This document shows positions 35,839 to 45,249 of a DNA stretch of 64,000 nt, piece by piece. The notes beneath the pieces are model-generated. The model was given only the letters and a program-made list of their open reading frames with translations. It was not told the DNA's origin and did no database searches. Position numbers and translations under genes: made by a program. Source of the DNA: Planctomycetota bacterium (GTDB lineage Bacteria; Planctomycetota; Planctomycetia; Planctomycetales; Planctomycetaceae); contig JAURQH010000021.1 in the NCBI GenBank assembly GCA_030836185.1, positions 159,091 through 223,090 of the forward strand, written 5' to 3'. Position 1 is the stretch's first letter. Each line of letters begins with the position of its first letter.

Positions 35839-36621
35839 TCAATGCAGCAAATCTTTCGCGAGCAACGCAAATCCCCGGAGTGACAAATTGGGGGCCATTT
35901 CAAAATCCTGGAGCTCCTCTGCGAAAAGTGCCGCACCACCTCCGGTGAGCAGGCGAGCTGCTTGAGGGTATTCTCTCGAAATACGATCAGTCAATTCGCG
36001 AATCGCACCGATCTGTCCCCAGTACAACCCGCTACGAATTGCTTCTCGTGTTTCTTTGCCGACCGGTCCTTTAGTGTCCGACTGTAGTTCTTCCAGGGGA
36101 ATTAATGGCAAAAGTTGTGTGTAGCGATGCAAGGCGTTTGCCGAGAGCCGGAGGCCGGGGAGTATAGCCCCTCCTTGAAAGACCCCATTCTCGTCAACAA
36201 TATCTATTGTAGTCGCGGTCCCCGAGTCGACCACTAACGCGGCTTGTCCCGCCCGACGAAGTTGATTGGCGGCCATTGCATTGAGTAATCGGTCGACACC
36301 AACCTTCTCAGGGAAAGTGACATTCGTCTCAACACCCAAGAGATTTCGATCTCGTAATGCAACTGGAACAGCTATAGACGTTAAGGACCAATCGAGAATG
36401 AGAGTCTCGACACCTCCCGGTGACGAACCGGTGGCGATGGCAGGCACTGGCTTATCAAACTCCTGAACCCATTTGAGGAGAACAGCGGCTTCCAGTGGCT
36501 GCGAGACATCCTGAGTATGGCAAGCGTGATAACTGGGTAGGACTGAATCGTCGGCGCGGTCGAACAAACCTGCCTTCAATCGGCTGTTACCCACATCAAA
36601 AACAATCAGCGGCGACTCCAA
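35839..36621 (-). CDS. coaX: Type III pantothenate kinase
   Basis: 260 residues. It phosphorylates pantothenate in the first step of CoA synthesis. The ASKHA-fold start VFDVGNSRLKAGLFD gives the phosphate-1 loop. ATGSSPGG and FPEKVGVDRLLNAMAA follow, and the central VVDSGTATTIDIVDENGVFQGGAILPG, here given in two parts, is the family signature with the catalytic Asp. The start is TTG at 36621; no ATG or GTG fits. The stop of pntB ends 6 bases upstream, so coaX is probably the last gene of the transhydrogenase operon and coupled to it. Confidence 0.92.
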   Translation of the reverse strand: MESPLIVFDVGNSRLKAGLFDRADDSVLPSYHACHTQDVSQPLEAAVLLKWVQEFDKPVPAIATGSSPGGVETLILDWSLTSIAVPVALRDRNLLGVETNVTFPEKVGVDRLLNAMAANQLRRAGQAALVVDSGTATTIDIVDENGVFQGGAILPGLRLSANALHRYTQLLPLIPLEELQSDTKGPVGKETREAIRSGLYWGQIGAIRELTDRISREYPQAARLLTGGGAALFAEELQDFEMAPNLSLRGFALLAKDLLH

Positions 36622-36627
36622 ACTGAA

Positions 36628-38013
36628 TCACCCCTCTCTTAAAGCAGCCAGGATATCGACGACCGCTTCGCGACCATCGGCAAACAGCATCAAGGAATTA
36701 TCGGCAGCAAACAGAGGATTCGGGACACCGGCAAAACCCGGGCTCAATGATCGTTTGATGACAACCACGGTGCGGGCTTTATGGACTTCCAAAATTGGCA
36801 TTCCCGAAATAGGACTGTTCGGATCATTCTGAGCATCAGGATTCACGACGTCGTTCGCACCAACAACAATCACGACATCGGTTTGCTCAAAAGTCGGATT
36901 GATAATGTCCATCTCTTTGAGTTGTTCGTAGGGAATATCGGCTTCCGCAAGAAGCACGTTCATATGACCCGGCATTCGACCTGCGACCGGATGGATTCCG
37001 AACTCAACGGTGACATCATGCTCGGTCAAATAATCACTGAGATCACTCACCGCATGCTGAGCTTGAGCCACCGCCATCCCGTAACCGGGAACAATCACAA
37101 CACGCGATGCGACTTCCAGCATCATGGCAACTTCGTCAGCCGAGGTCGATTTCACATTAGCATACACAACAGCAGCATCTGGCCCATCACCGCCAGTGGG
37201 TTGTAGCTTGCCGAACAAAACATTTCCCAGTGAACGATTCATGGCGACGCACATGATCTGCGTCAAAATGAGTCCCGAGGCACCAACGAGAGAACCCGCA
37301 ACAATGAGCAGATTATTTTCGAGCACAAACCCCGTTGCGGCTGCCGCTAAGCCTGAATACGAGTTCAACAAGGCAATCACCACTGGCATATCGGCACCGC
37401 CAATACTGATGACCAAAAAGATTCCCAACCCCAGAGAAAACGCCACCATTAACCAATAGTAAAAGATGGCATGTTCGGGCTGTTTGAAGACCAGAAACGC
37501 GAAGAACAATCCGGCAAGAAATAACCCCAAGTTCAGCAGTTTTTGTCCGCTAAAGCGAATGTCCTTAATGAATTTGAGTCCCTGTAGTTTCGCGAACGCG
37601 ATGATTGATCCGGTAAACGTCACCGCACCAATCAAGCCGGAAACTGCGGTCGCAATCAAGACCGATGCTTGCGGAGAATCATCCACCACAATCATCAAGT
37701 ATGCCCCTGCAACCAACACAGAAGCCAAGCCGCCAAAACCATTGAAAAGCGCAACCAATTGAGGCATTGCCGTCATCTGAATCGTGTACGCCAAGTAGCA
37801 ACCGGCAACCGTACCAATCGCAATACCAATTACGATCAATGTCCAGTCAAATTGCTCAGTCGCAAACAATGTGACGACAACCGCCAAGAACATGGCGAGC
37901 GAGCCGAGCATGTTGCCACGCACGGCTGACCGAGGATGTGTCAGTCCTTTGAGTCCAAAAATGAACAGGACGATCACAACGAGATAACTGAGGTCAATCC
38001 AGGTCGAATTCAC
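36628..38013 (-). CDS. pntB: NAD(P) transhydrogenase subunit beta
   Basis: 461 residues with a GTG start at 38013, just after AGAAGGG and 4 bases from the end of pntAB. Eight or nine membrane helices fill the first 270 residues. The NADP(H)-binding domain III is at the C-terminus: VVIVPGYGMAVAQAQHAVSDL, HPVAGRMPGHMNVLLAEADI, VVIVGANDVVNPDAQ, and KRSLSPGFAGVPNPLF. It drives hydride transfer from NADH to NADP+ by the proton gradient, making NADPH. It forms a unit with the two alpha-subunit genes. Confidence 0.97.
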   Translation of the reverse strand: MNSTWIDLSYLVVIVLFIFGLKGLTHPRSAVRGNMLGSLAMFLAVVVTLFATEQFDWTLIVIGIAIGTVAGCYLAYTIQMTAMPQLVALFNGFGGLASVLVAGAYLMIVVDDSPQASVLIATAVSGLIGAVTFTGSIIAFAKLQGLKFIKDIRFSGQKLLNLGLFLAGLFFAFLVFKQPEHAIFYYWLMVAFSLGLGIFLVISIGGADMPVVIALLNSYSGLAAAATGFVLENNLLIVAGSLVGASGLILTQIMCVAMNRSLGNVLFGKLQPTGGDGPDAAVVYANVKSTSADEVAMMLEVASRVVIVPGYGMAVAQAQHAVSDLSDYLTEHDVTVEFGIHPVAGRMPGHMNVLLAEADIPYEQLKEMDIINPTFEQTDVVIVVGANDVVNPDAQNDPNSPISGMPILEVHKARTVVVIKRSLSPGFAGVPNPLFAADNSLMLFADGREAVVDILAALREG

Positions 38014-38017
38014 AGAT

Positions 38018-38374
38018 TTAACCCTTCTTCCTGAACATGCCCAGCATGCGATGCGTCACAAGAAAACCACCCACAACATTCATGGTGGCAAGGATGATGG
38101 CCAACGTCCCGAAAATACGCACCAGAAACGGTTCACCAGCAAGTGCTGTCAGCAACGCACCCACAAGCGTAATTCCCGAAATAGCATTTGATCCCGACAT
38201 GAGCGGCGTGTGCAACGTGGGAGGAATCTTGGTGATGATTTCAAAACCAATAAACACGGCCAAGACAAAAACGGTGATGAGTAGAATCAAATGACTCCCA
38301 CTACCGGCAGCGTTTGTCATCGATTCCGTGGCCTGAGTCTCTTTGGCCAGAATCAGTATTTGAGACAGGTTCAC
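38018..38374 (-). CDS. pntAB: NAD(P) transhydrogenase alpha subunit, membrane part (PntAB)
   Basis: 118 residues with three membrane helices. This is the short membrane domain that in enterobacteria is fused to the C-terminus of PntA. The segment EIITKIPPTLHTPLMSGSNAISGI is the conserved signature. The GTG start at 38374 overlaps the pntAA stop by four bases (GTGA), a coupled arrangement. In-frame ATG (residue 19) is an alternative start. Confidence 0.94.
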   Translation of the reverse strand: MNLSQILILAKETQATESMTNAAGSGSHLILLITVFVLAVFIGFEIITKIPPTLHTPLMSGSNAISGITLVGALLTALAGEPFLVRIFGTLAIILATMNVVGGFLVTHRMLGMFRKKG

Positions 38375-39672
38375 GATTCAGTCTCCTCCCCGGTATGAGA
38401 TTCAGAGTTTTCCTCTGAATGATTTTCAGACGTTTTTTGATCTTCGGCAACTGACTGCTCAACGGCAGGTGGTTCTTCTGGCTCGGGAGGATTCAATGGT
38501 TCCAAGCCAAGTGCTTCGCGGATTCGAGCATTGACGACATCTCCCTCACGCGTCAGCAATGTGTCACGTACGATTTCATCGGTGATATCGGGTTGATGGA
38601 GTCCGGTCTTCTGCAAATGGAGCAGGAATGTTTGTACGTTTTTCGAGTACATCTCACTGGCATGATAAGGCACCAAGGCTGGCAAGTTGACCGGCCCCAT
38701 GATTTTCACGCCGTTGATTTCAACCGTTTCTCCCGCCTTTGTCAGTTCGCAGTTTCCTCCGCGTTCGGCAGCCAGGTCAATCAACACCGAGCCCGGCTTT
38801 AATGCGGTGACCATATCTTCGGTCACAAGAATCGGCGCTTTCCGACCCGGAATCGCAGCCGTTGTGATGACCACATCACTCTCGGCGATCACCTTTTTCA
38901 TCGCTTCTCGTTGTTTGCGAAGAAACTCTTCGCCCATTTCTTTCGCGTAACCACCTTTGCCTTCGGCTTGTTCGGTTTCGAGATCGAGTTCGATGAACTT
39001 GCCACCAACCGACTCGACTTGCTCCTTCACCACAGGGCGAACATCGTAGGCATAAACGACTGATCCCAATCGTTTCGCGGTGGCAATCGCCTGCAACCCG
39101 GCAACTCCTGCCCCCATCACAAAGACGCGGGCCGGCTTAACCGTTCCGGCAGCCGTCATCATCATTGGAAACATCCGAGGCAGTTCATTGGCGGCAAGAA
39201 GTACGAGTTTGTAACCCGCGATGGTTGCCATTGATGAGAGCACATCCATACTCTGGGCGCGAGTGATTCGTGGCAACAGTTCGAGCGAATACGCATCGAT
39301 TTTCTGTTCGGCCAGTTTGGTGATTTGATCAGGGTGACTGAGTGGATCGAGGTGACCGATCAACACTTGTCCCGGCTTCAATCGCGAGAGATCATCGCTT
39401 CCTGCTTCAACATTCGCACCACCCGCTCGCACACAGGCGATGACATCGGCCTGAGCGAAGACCTCGTCCCGTGAGTCAACAATCGAAGCTCCCGCTGTTC
39501 GATATTCTTCATCAGTAAAGCCGGCAGCGAAGCCGGCTCCCTTCTGGAGAACCAGTTCAAACCCGGCTTTCGCAAGGGGTTTGATGGCCGCAGGGACCAA
39601 TGCAACGCGCGTTTCGCCTGGGAATGTCTCAGTGGGAACGCCGATTTTGAGTTGTGTTTCACCCGCAGACAT
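38371..39672 (-). CDS. pntAA: NAD(P) transhydrogenase alpha subunit, NAD-binding part (PntAA)
   Basis: 433 residues. It is a soluble NAD(H)-binding domain I: GVPTETFPGETRVALVPAAI at the start, TAAGTVKPARVFVMGAGVAGLQAIATAKRLG (in pieces) and YDVRPVVKEQVESVGG as the Rossmann fold. Compared with the usual 370-390 residues it has an acidic tail of about 40 residues (PEPEEPPAVEQSVAED and the later EENSESHTGEETES). The ATG at 39672 opens the operon pntAA-pntAB-pntB-coaX. Confidence 0.96.
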   Translation of the reverse strand: MSAGETQLKIGVPTETFPGETRVALVPAAIKPLAKAGFELVLQKGAGFAAGFTDEEYRTAGASIVDSRDEVFAQADVIACVRAGGANVEAGSDDLSRLKPGQVLIGHLDPLSHPDQITKLAEQKIDAYSLELLPRITRAQSMDVLSSMATIAGYKLVLLAANELPRMFPMMMTAAGTVKPARVFVMGAGVAGLQAIATAKRLGSVVYAYDVRPVVKEQVESVGGKFIELDLETEQAEGKGGYAKEMGEEFLRKQREAMKKVIAESDVVITTAAIPGRKAPILVTEDMVTALKPGSVLIDLAAERGGNCELTKAGETVEINGVKIMGPVNLPALVPYHASEMYSKNVQTFLLHLQKTGLHQPDITDEIVRDTLLTREGDVVNARIREALGLEPLNPPEPEEPPAVEQSVAEDQKTSENHSEENSESHTGEETES

Positions 39673-39970
39673 CTATAAAACCGATCTGTCTCGCACGGAA
39701 AAGTGTTGGTATGGAATGTTTTATAGCGTATCGGTCAACTCTTCTCCAGCAAGCAGGGCCCTTATATTCAGATGCCTCCTGAGCTCAAACGTGATTGATG
39801 TGCGTTGAGTGAATACTGGATCTGGCAGTCGTCTTAGTTTGCAGTACTCTGTTCTGCCAACTTGACAGTCGCGAGGACTCTCTCAGCTTTCTGAGAAACC
39901 ATAAAGCCATTGATAATAGACAATTACAACGACATGCAAATGTATGGCACAGTGATTGCATTTTCAATCC

Positions 39971-40012
39971 TTGACTCGCTATACACCGTCAAAACGACGG
40001 GGAGCGAATCAA
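39971..40012. promoter_or_regulatory. Imperfect inverted repeat upstream of groEL1
   Basis: TTGACTCGCT (39971-39980) pairs with AGCGAATCAA (40003-40012) with one mismatch, and CCGTC with GACGG forms an inner stem around 39986-40000. It could be an operator or a terminator for neither neighbour, as it lies in the 421-base gap between divergent pntAA and groEL1. It is not the CIRCE sequence. A heat-shock role is conjecture. Confidence 0.4.
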
Positions 40013-40028
40013 TCATAATTGACCCGAG

Positions 40029-40048
40029 CGTTTCCAATGGCGGAAACG
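40029..40048. promoter_or_regulatory. Second inverted repeat upstream of groEL1
   Basis: CGTTTCC (40029-40035) and GGAAACG (40042-40048) are exact inverted copies 6 bases apart, ending about 45 bases before the groEL1 start. The centre is where an operator overlapping the promoter might lie. TTGACA at 40054-40059 is a possible -35 element, with no clear -10. Apart from these and the 39971-40012 repeat I see nothing in the gap. Confidence 0.4.
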
Positions 40049-40093
40049 ACGAATTGACATAACTGGGCCTGACACCAAAGCAGAGGATACAAC

Positions 40094-41818
40094 GTGGCTA
40101 AACTGCTGACCTTTGACGACGATGCCCGTGCAAGTCTCCTGAGCGGAGCCTCCAAACTCTCCAAAGCTGTCTCCAGCACTCTCGGCCCCCGTGGTCGTAA
40201 TGCTGTTCTCGACAAAGGTTGGGGAGCTCCCAAGGTGACTAAAGACGGCGTCACCGTTGCGGAAGACATTGAACTGGAAGACTCCTATGAAAACATGGGA
40301 GTCCAATTGATTAAAGAAGTCGCCTCGCGAACGAATGACGTCGCCGGCGATGGAACCACAACAGCGACAGTGCTGGCGGAAGCGATTTATCGTGCCGGTC
40401 TGAAATACATTGCCACTGGGGCTGACCCCATGGCGATGACTCGAGGTGCTCAAAAAGCCGTCACCGAAGTCATCGAACAACTCAAAAAGCTTTCCAAAGC
40501 CGTCAAAGCAGACGACAAGAAGGCCATTGAGACTGTTGCTACTATTGCTGGAAACAACGACCCGACCATCGGAAAAATTCTCGCCGATGCTTTGATCAAA
40601 GTTGGCAAGGATGGCGTAATCACGGTTGAAGAAGGTCGGGGAACCGAAACCTACGTTGATTTGGTCGAAGGGATGCAGTTTGAGAGAGGCTATCTCTCAC
40701 CTCACTTCGTTACCAATGAAGAGAAGCAAACCGTCGAACTGTCGAATTGCAAAATCCTGATCCTCGAAGAGAAGATCAGCAATGCCAAAACACTTGTCCC
40801 TTTGCTCGAAAAAATCTCTGAAAGCGGTCAGCCTTTGCTGATCATTGCAGAAGATATTGAAGGCGAAGCATTGGCGACTCTCGTCGTCAACAAGTTGCGA
40901 GGGATTCTGAATATCGCGGCTGTCAAAGCCCCCGGTTACGGTGATCGTCGTAAAGCGATGCTCGAAGACATTGCCGTTCTGACTGGTGGAAAAGCGATTT
41001 TCAAAGACTTGGGAATCAAAGTCGAAAATGTCGAAATTTCTGATCTTGGTACTGCCAAGAAGATTCATATCGACGCCGACAACACCATTGTTGTGCAAGG
41101 TGGCGGCAGCAAAAAAGCGATTTCAGGTCGTGCCGAACTGATCCGTCGCGAAATTGATCAAACCGATAGCGATTATGATCGTGAAAAGTTGCAAGAACGA
41201 CTTGCCAAGCTGGCTGGTGGTGTCGCACAGATCAACGTGGGAGCCGCTACTGAGACCGAAATGAAGGAACGTAAAGACCTGATTGACGATGCACTCAGTG
41301 CAACACGTGCAGCCGTTGAAGAAGGAATTGTTCCTGGCGGTGGAGTCGCTTTGCTGCGTTGTGCGGCCGGTCTGGACGACTTCAAGTTAAAAGGTGACGA
41401 GAAACTTGGTGTCGCTTTAGTGCAAAGTGTTCTCGAAATGCCTTGTCGCAAGATCGCCGAAAACGCCGGTCTCGATGGTGCGGTTGTCGCAAACAACATC
41501 AAGAAACAAAAAGGCAAAAACTACGGATACGACGCGTTAAACGACAAGTATGGCGACATGCTTGAATTCGGCGTGGTCGATCCTGCGAAAGTTGTTCGCT
41601 CCGCTCTTCAAAACGCGGTCAGCGTCGCATCGCTACTGTTGACCACCGACTGTATTATCGTCGATGAACCTGTCGAAGAAGGTGACGATCACCATGACGA
41701 TCACCACCACGATATGGGTGGAATGGGCGGCATGGGTGGTGGAATGCCTGGGATGGGCGGCATGGGCGGAGGAATGCCCGGCATGGGTGGAATGGGCGGC
41801 ATGCCCGGAATGATGTAA
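40094..41818 (+). CDS. groEL1: 60 kDa chaperonin GroEL, copy 1, with His/Met/Gly-rich tail
   Basis: 574 residues from a GTG at 40094 after AGAGGA. A ring chaperonin that folds proteins with ATP and GroES. ATPase and fold signatures are intact: [47 protein letters not shown] and the late [17 protein letters not shown]. The tail differs from ordinary GroEL: after about residue 528 it has [16 protein letters not shown] and then repeated GGMPGM units. Met/Gly repeats are normal in GroEL; the His/Asp cluster is unusual. It heads groEL1-groES-groEL2. Confidence 0.96.
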   Translation: MAKLLTFDDDARASLLSGASKLSKAVSSTLGPRGRNAVLDKGWGAPKVTKDGVTVAEDIELEDSYENMGVQLIKEVASRTNDVAGDGTTTATVLAEAIYRAGLKYIATGADPMAMTRGAQKAVTEVIEQLKKLSKAVKADDKKAIETVATIAGNNDPTIGKILADALIKVGKDGVITVEEGRGTETYVDLVEGMQFERGYLSPHFVTNEEKQTVELSNCKILILEEKISNAKTLVPLLEKISESGQPLLIIAEDIEGEALATLVVNKLRGILNIAAVKAPGYGDRRKAMLEDIAVLTGGKAIFKDLGIKVENVEISDLGTAKKIHIDADNTIVVQGGGSKKAISGRAELIRREIDQTDSDYDREKLQERLAKLAGGVAQINVGAATETEMKERKDLIDDALSATRAAVEEGIVPGGGVALLRCAAGLDDFKLKGDEKLGVALVQSVLEMPCRKIAENAGLDGAVVANNIKKQKGKNYGYDALNDKYGDMLEFGVVDPAKVVRSALQNAVSVASLLLTTDCIIVDEPVEEGDDHHDDHHHDMGGMGGMGGGMPGMGGMGGGMPGMGGMGGMPGMM

Positions 41819-41850
41819 ATCATTTCCACTGTTCATTTACAAAACCAACA

Positions 41851-41874
41851 ATTCCGGGTCGATAAGGCCCGAAT
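41851..41874 (+). other. Hairpin in the groEL1-groES gap
   Basis: ATTC-C-GGGTC pairs with GGCCC-GAAT around a GATAA loop (about nine pairs with one bulge). There is no following T tract, so a terminator is unlikely. It may protect mRNA ends or adjust groES and groEL ratios. Confidence 0.45.
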
Positions 41875-41909
41875 CATTACATAATAGAATCAATCTGGAG
41901 TGACCTACC

Positions 41910-42200
41910 ATGAACTTAAAACCGCTTGATGACCGTGTTGTCGTGAAGCCTGTTGAGGCCGAAGAAGTGACTGCTGGAGGAATTGTCCTCCCCGATGCAG
42001 CGAAAGAAAAATCTCAGCGTGGTGAAGTCCTTGCTGTCGGTCCAGGACGCCTTCTGGAAACGGGTGAGCATTCTCCAACCGGTTTGGAAGTTGGCGATCA
42101 GGTGTTGTTCGGCAAGTATGGTGGAACCGACATCGAAGTCGAAGGTGTGGAAGTCAAAATTCTGCGTGAATCTGACATCCTCGCCAAAGTCATCGACTGA
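41910..42200 (+). CDS. groES: 10 kDa chaperonin GroES
   Basis: 96 residues, the normal size. It forms the heptameric lid on GroEL. It opens with [20 protein letters not shown], then [24 protein letters not shown], which holds the mobile loop GGIVLP that binds GroEL. The late SDILAKV is also typical. CTGGAG precedes the ATG. It lies between two groEL genes, an order less common than groES-groEL. Confidence 0.97.
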   Translation: MNLKPLDDRVVVKPVEAEEVTAGGIVLPDAAKEKSQRGEVLAVGPGRLLETGEHSPTGLEVGDQVLFGKYGGTDIEVEGVEVKILRESDILAKVID

Positions 42201-42218
42201 GGGCTTTAAGCAAGTTCC

Positions 42219-42239
42219 ACTGGCGGACAAGCCACCAGT
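42219..42239 (+). other. Hairpin in the groES-groEL2 gap
   Basis: ACTGGCGG (42219-42226) pairs with CCACCAGT (42232-42239), all Watson-Crick but one C-A. No T tract follows. Like the hairpin at 41851 it sits in the untranslated gap of the groE operon. Confidence 0.45.
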
Positions 42240-42292
42240 ATTACCGAGAACACTGACAATTCATCACAATGCACAACGAGGAGTACCTCACA

Positions 42293-43909
42293 GTGGCGAA
42301 ACAATTACTGTTTGACGATCCTGCCCGCCTCCAACTTAAGAAGGGTGTCGATACGCTGGCCAAAGCGGTTGCCTCAACCATGGGACCAACAGGCCGGAAC
42401 GTCATTATTGATAAAAGCTTCGGCAATCCAGTCGTTACTAAAGACGGCGTGACTGTCAGTAAGGAAGTCGAACTCGAAGACCCGTTCCAGCACATGGGGG
42501 CCAAACTGGTCAACGAAGTGGCTACTAAAACCAGCGATACCGCTGGTGACGGAACGACAACGGCAACTGTCCTTGCTCGCTCGATCTACAGCGAAGGGCT
42601 TCGGGGGATTACATTGGGAGCCAATCCCACTGTTGTTCGTCGTGGAATCGACAAAGCCGTCGATGCGGCTGTTGCCTACCTCGAATCAATCGTCAAGCCG
42701 GTTGAATCCAAAGAAGAAATCGCTCAAGTCGGAGCCATTTCGGCAAACAACGACTTGGCCATTGGCAACATGATTGCCGATGCGATGGAAAAAGTCGGGC
42801 GTGATGGTGTTATCACTGTTGAAGAAGGGAAGAGTTCCGAAACAGTTCTCGAATTCGCAGAAGGAATGCAATTCGAAAAAGGTTACATCTCTCCTTACTT
42901 CGTGACTTCCGCAGAAGACATGAAATCCGTCTTGCAGGATTGTTACATCCTGATCTTCGAGAAAAAAATCTCAAACCTGCGGGATTTGATTCCGTTGCTG
43001 GAGAAAATTTCTCAGACAGGCAAACCCCTTTTGATTATTGCGGAAGACATCGAAGGAGAAGCACTCACAGCGCTTGTCGTCAACAAGCTGCGTGGTGTTC
43101 TTAATGTCTGTGCCGTGAAAGCACCGGGATTCGGAGATCGTCGAAAGTCCATGCTCGGCGATATCGCTGTGCTGACCGGCGGACAATTGATTTCTGAAGA
43201 CTTGGGAATCAAACTTGACTCCGTCGAGTTGGATCAACTCGGTCAAGCCAAGAATGTCGAAGTCACCAAAGACTCGACAACGATTGTCGAAGGTGCTGGC
43301 GACGCGAACGAGATTCAAAAGCGTGTCCAACAGATTCGTGATCACATCGAAAAAACCGATAGTGATTACGACCGAGAGAAATTCCAGGAACGACTCGCCA
43401 AGATTACTGGTGGAGTTGCGATCATTTCTGTCGGTGCTGCCACCGAAGCTGAGATGAAGCAAACCAAAGCTCGGATGGAAGACGCATTGCACGCAACTCG
43501 CGCTGCTGTGGAAGAAGGAATTCTGCCCGGTGGTGGAGTTGCTTTACTTCGTGCGATAGAAGTCGTCAAAGCCGTCAAAGGAAAAGGTGACGAAAAGATC
43601 GGTGTCCAGATTGTCGCTCGTGCCCTGCAAGGTCCAATTCGACAAATCGCATCGAACTGCGGCCTTGATGGAGCCGTCATTGCTGACGAAGTCCTCAATA
43701 AAGATCAGAACGTCGGTTTTGATGCCAGTACGGGAGAGTACGACGACATGTTCAAACGCGGAATCATTGATCCTGCGAAAGTTGTCAAAAATGCTCTGTC
43801 GAACGCAGCTTCGATTGCCGGTTTAATGCTGACGACTCAGGTTCTTGTCACCCGCACCGATGATGGTGAAGGTCACGACAAGAAATCGGTCGAAGGCGCG
43901 GTTCGATAA
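42293..43909 (+). CDS. groEL2: 60 kDa chaperonin GroEL, copy 2 (no Gly-Met tail)
   Basis: 538 residues from the GTG at 42293, preferred because GAGGAG lies 9 bases upstream and family sequence starts [19 protein letters not shown]; the frame is open from 42269. All chaperonin signatures are present: [32 protein letters not shown], and [15 protein letters not shown]. The end, [16 protein letters not shown], lacks the GGM repeats that normally line the cavity floor. Two groEL copies of such different tails suggest different clients. Which one serves as the essential copy is not evident. Confidence 0.95.
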   Translation: MAKQLLFDDPARLQLKKGVDTLAKAVASTMGPTGRNVIIDKSFGNPVVTKDGVTVSKEVELEDPFQHMGAKLVNEVATKTSDTAGDGTTTATVLARSIYSEGLRGITLGANPTVVRRGIDKAVDAAVAYLESIVKPVESKEEIAQVGAISANNDLAIGNMIADAMEKVGRDGVITVEEGKSSETVLEFAEGMQFEKGYISPYFVTSAEDMKSVLQDCYILIFEKKISNLRDLIPLLEKISQTGKPLLIIAEDIEGEALTALVVNKLRGVLNVCAVKAPGFGDRRKSMLGDIAVLTGGQLISEDLGIKLDSVELDQLGQAKNVEVTKDSTTIVEGAGDANEIQKRVQQIRDHIEKTDSDYDREKFQERLAKITGGVAIISVGAATEAEMKQTKARMEDALHATRAAVEEGILPGGGVALLRAIEVVKAVKGKGDEKIGVQIVARALQGPIRQIASNCGLDGAVIADEVLNKDQNVGFDASTGEYDDMFKRGIIDPAKVVKNALSNAASIAGLMLTTQVLVTRTDDGEGHDKKSVEGAVR

Positions 43910-43958
43910 ATGTATTCAAGCGTGACTCACGTCGCGATGTTATCAATTTGAGATTGCG

Positions 43959-43990
43959 GAAGCGGGCCGTTCAACAGAGCGGCTCGCTTC
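43959..43990 (+). terminator. Hairpin after groEL2, possible terminator
   Basis: GAAGCGGGCCG (43959-43969) pairs with CGGCTCGCTTC (43980-43990) with one G-T wobble and a 10-base loop. The stem is strong, but no T tract follows, so it may terminate weakly or protect the groE mRNA before dnaJ. Confidence 0.5.
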
Positions 43991-44071
43991 ATTCGCAAAA
44001 GACCTATCCCCAACGCAATCTGATCGGTCGAGCGTGATCGGCTGGGACGATTCGAGTGGGAGGACAGAGAG

Positions 44072-45217
44072 ATGAGTCCGATGGCAACCAAGCGGTGCTA
44101 CTACGAGGTTCTCGGAGTCTCCCGAACTTCCACCGAGGTGGAAATCAAAAAGTCTTACAAGAAACTCGCAGTCGCCAATCACCCGGATCGCAACCCGGAT
44201 GATCCCGATGCTGCCGAACGCTTCAAAGAAGCCGCAGAGGCCTACGAAGTTTTGAGCGATTCCAGTAAACGCCAGGTTTACGATCAGCACGGACACGAAG
44301 GACTGCGCGGGCGAAGCGGTGGTGGCGCTGGTTTCACCGATATGAACGATATCTTCGATCATTTCGGAGATATTTTTGGCGACATGTTTGGCGGTGGAGG
44401 AGGCGGTCGCCGTCGCTCTTCGGGTACACGCGGCCGTCGGGGGAATGATGTCCGTACGAAAGTGACCGTCAATCTCAACGAAGTTGCCGAAGGCTGCAAA
44501 AAAGAAATCAAGCTGAAACGAAACGAACATTGTTCAAGTTGCGAGGGAAGCGGAGCGAAGCCGGGCACTTCACCCGCCACCTGTGATTATTGCGACGGGC
44601 AGGGAGCGGTTGTCAAATCTCAAGGCTTCTTCCGTATGCAAACGACATGTCCGGCCTGTAACGGGGAAGGAAAAATCGTTCGCGACAAATGTGATGACTG
44701 TCGTGGATCAGGATTTGAGCGGCAGGATGTCAAACTTGATGTAGCCGTTCCTGCCGGTGTCGAAGACGGCATGCAACTTTGTCTGCGTGGTGAAGGAGAA
44801 CCGGGAACTCCCGGAGCACCGAGAGGAGATCTCTACGTTGATGTACAGGTCAAATCACACTCAATGTTTGAGCGACAAGGTAATCATCTCGTCTGTCGAG
44901 CTCCGATTACTTATACACAAGCCGTCCTCGGTGCCGATATTGAAATCCCGCTTCTCGATGGTAAAGACACACTCACAATTCCCGCAGGCACACAACCGAA
45001 CCATATGTTCCGTCTGAGAAACAAAGGTCTTCCTGAATTGCGCAGTGGTCGGGTGGGGGATTTGCATGTCGAAGTCAAAATTGAAGTTCCCAAGAAACTG
45101 AGCGAAGAACAGGAACGTGTTCTGCGAGAATTGGCAGAATTGGAACATACCGAAGTGACGCCACACCGCAAAACCTGGTTTGAAGAATTGAAGTCTTATT
45201 TCACCGGCGAAGAATAA
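44072..45217 (+). CDS. dnaJ: Chaperone protein DnaJ
   Basis: 381 residues. The J domain covers 1-72 with YYEVLGVSRTSTEVEIKKSY and the HPD tripeptide near residue 37 (NHPDRN). A Gly-rich linker has GGGGGGRRRSSG. Four zinc-finger repeats at about 150-205 read CSSCEGSG, CDYCDGQG, CPACNGEG and CDDCRGSG. The C-terminal substrate domain follows. This is a type I DnaJ, cofactor of DnaK, which is not in the window. GGAGG precedes the ATG at 44072. Confidence 0.97.
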   Translation: MSPMATKRCYYEVLGVSRTSTEVEIKKSYKKLAVANHPDRNPDDPDAAERFKEAAEAYEVLSDSSKRQVYDQHGHEGLRGRSGGGAGFTDMNDIFDHFGDIFGDMFGGGGGGRRRSSGTRGRRGNDVRTKVTVNLNEVAEGCKKEIKLKRNEHCSSCEGSGAKPGTSPATCDYCDGQGAVVKSQGFFRMQTTCPACNGEGKIVRDKCDDCRGSGFERQDVKLDVAVPAGVEDGMQLCLRGEGEPGTPGAPRGDLYVDVQVKSHSMFERQGNHLVCRAPITYTQAVLGADIEIPLLDGKDTLTIPAGTQPNHMFRLRNKGLPELRSGRVGDLHVEVKIEVPKKLSEEQERVLRELAELEHTEVTPHRKTWFEELKSYFTGEE

Positions 45218-45249
45218 AGTACTCGCAGGTTCAACAATCGAGAAGAACT

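Noticed and set aside
39673..40093. CIRCE operator for groEL1
   Set aside because: No TTAGCACTC-N9-GAGTGCTAA or close variant; other inverted repeats noted instead.
40013..40480. Long antisense frames across groEL1 and other conserved genes
   Set aside because: Shadows of codon bias opposite strong genes, without domains or ribosome sites.
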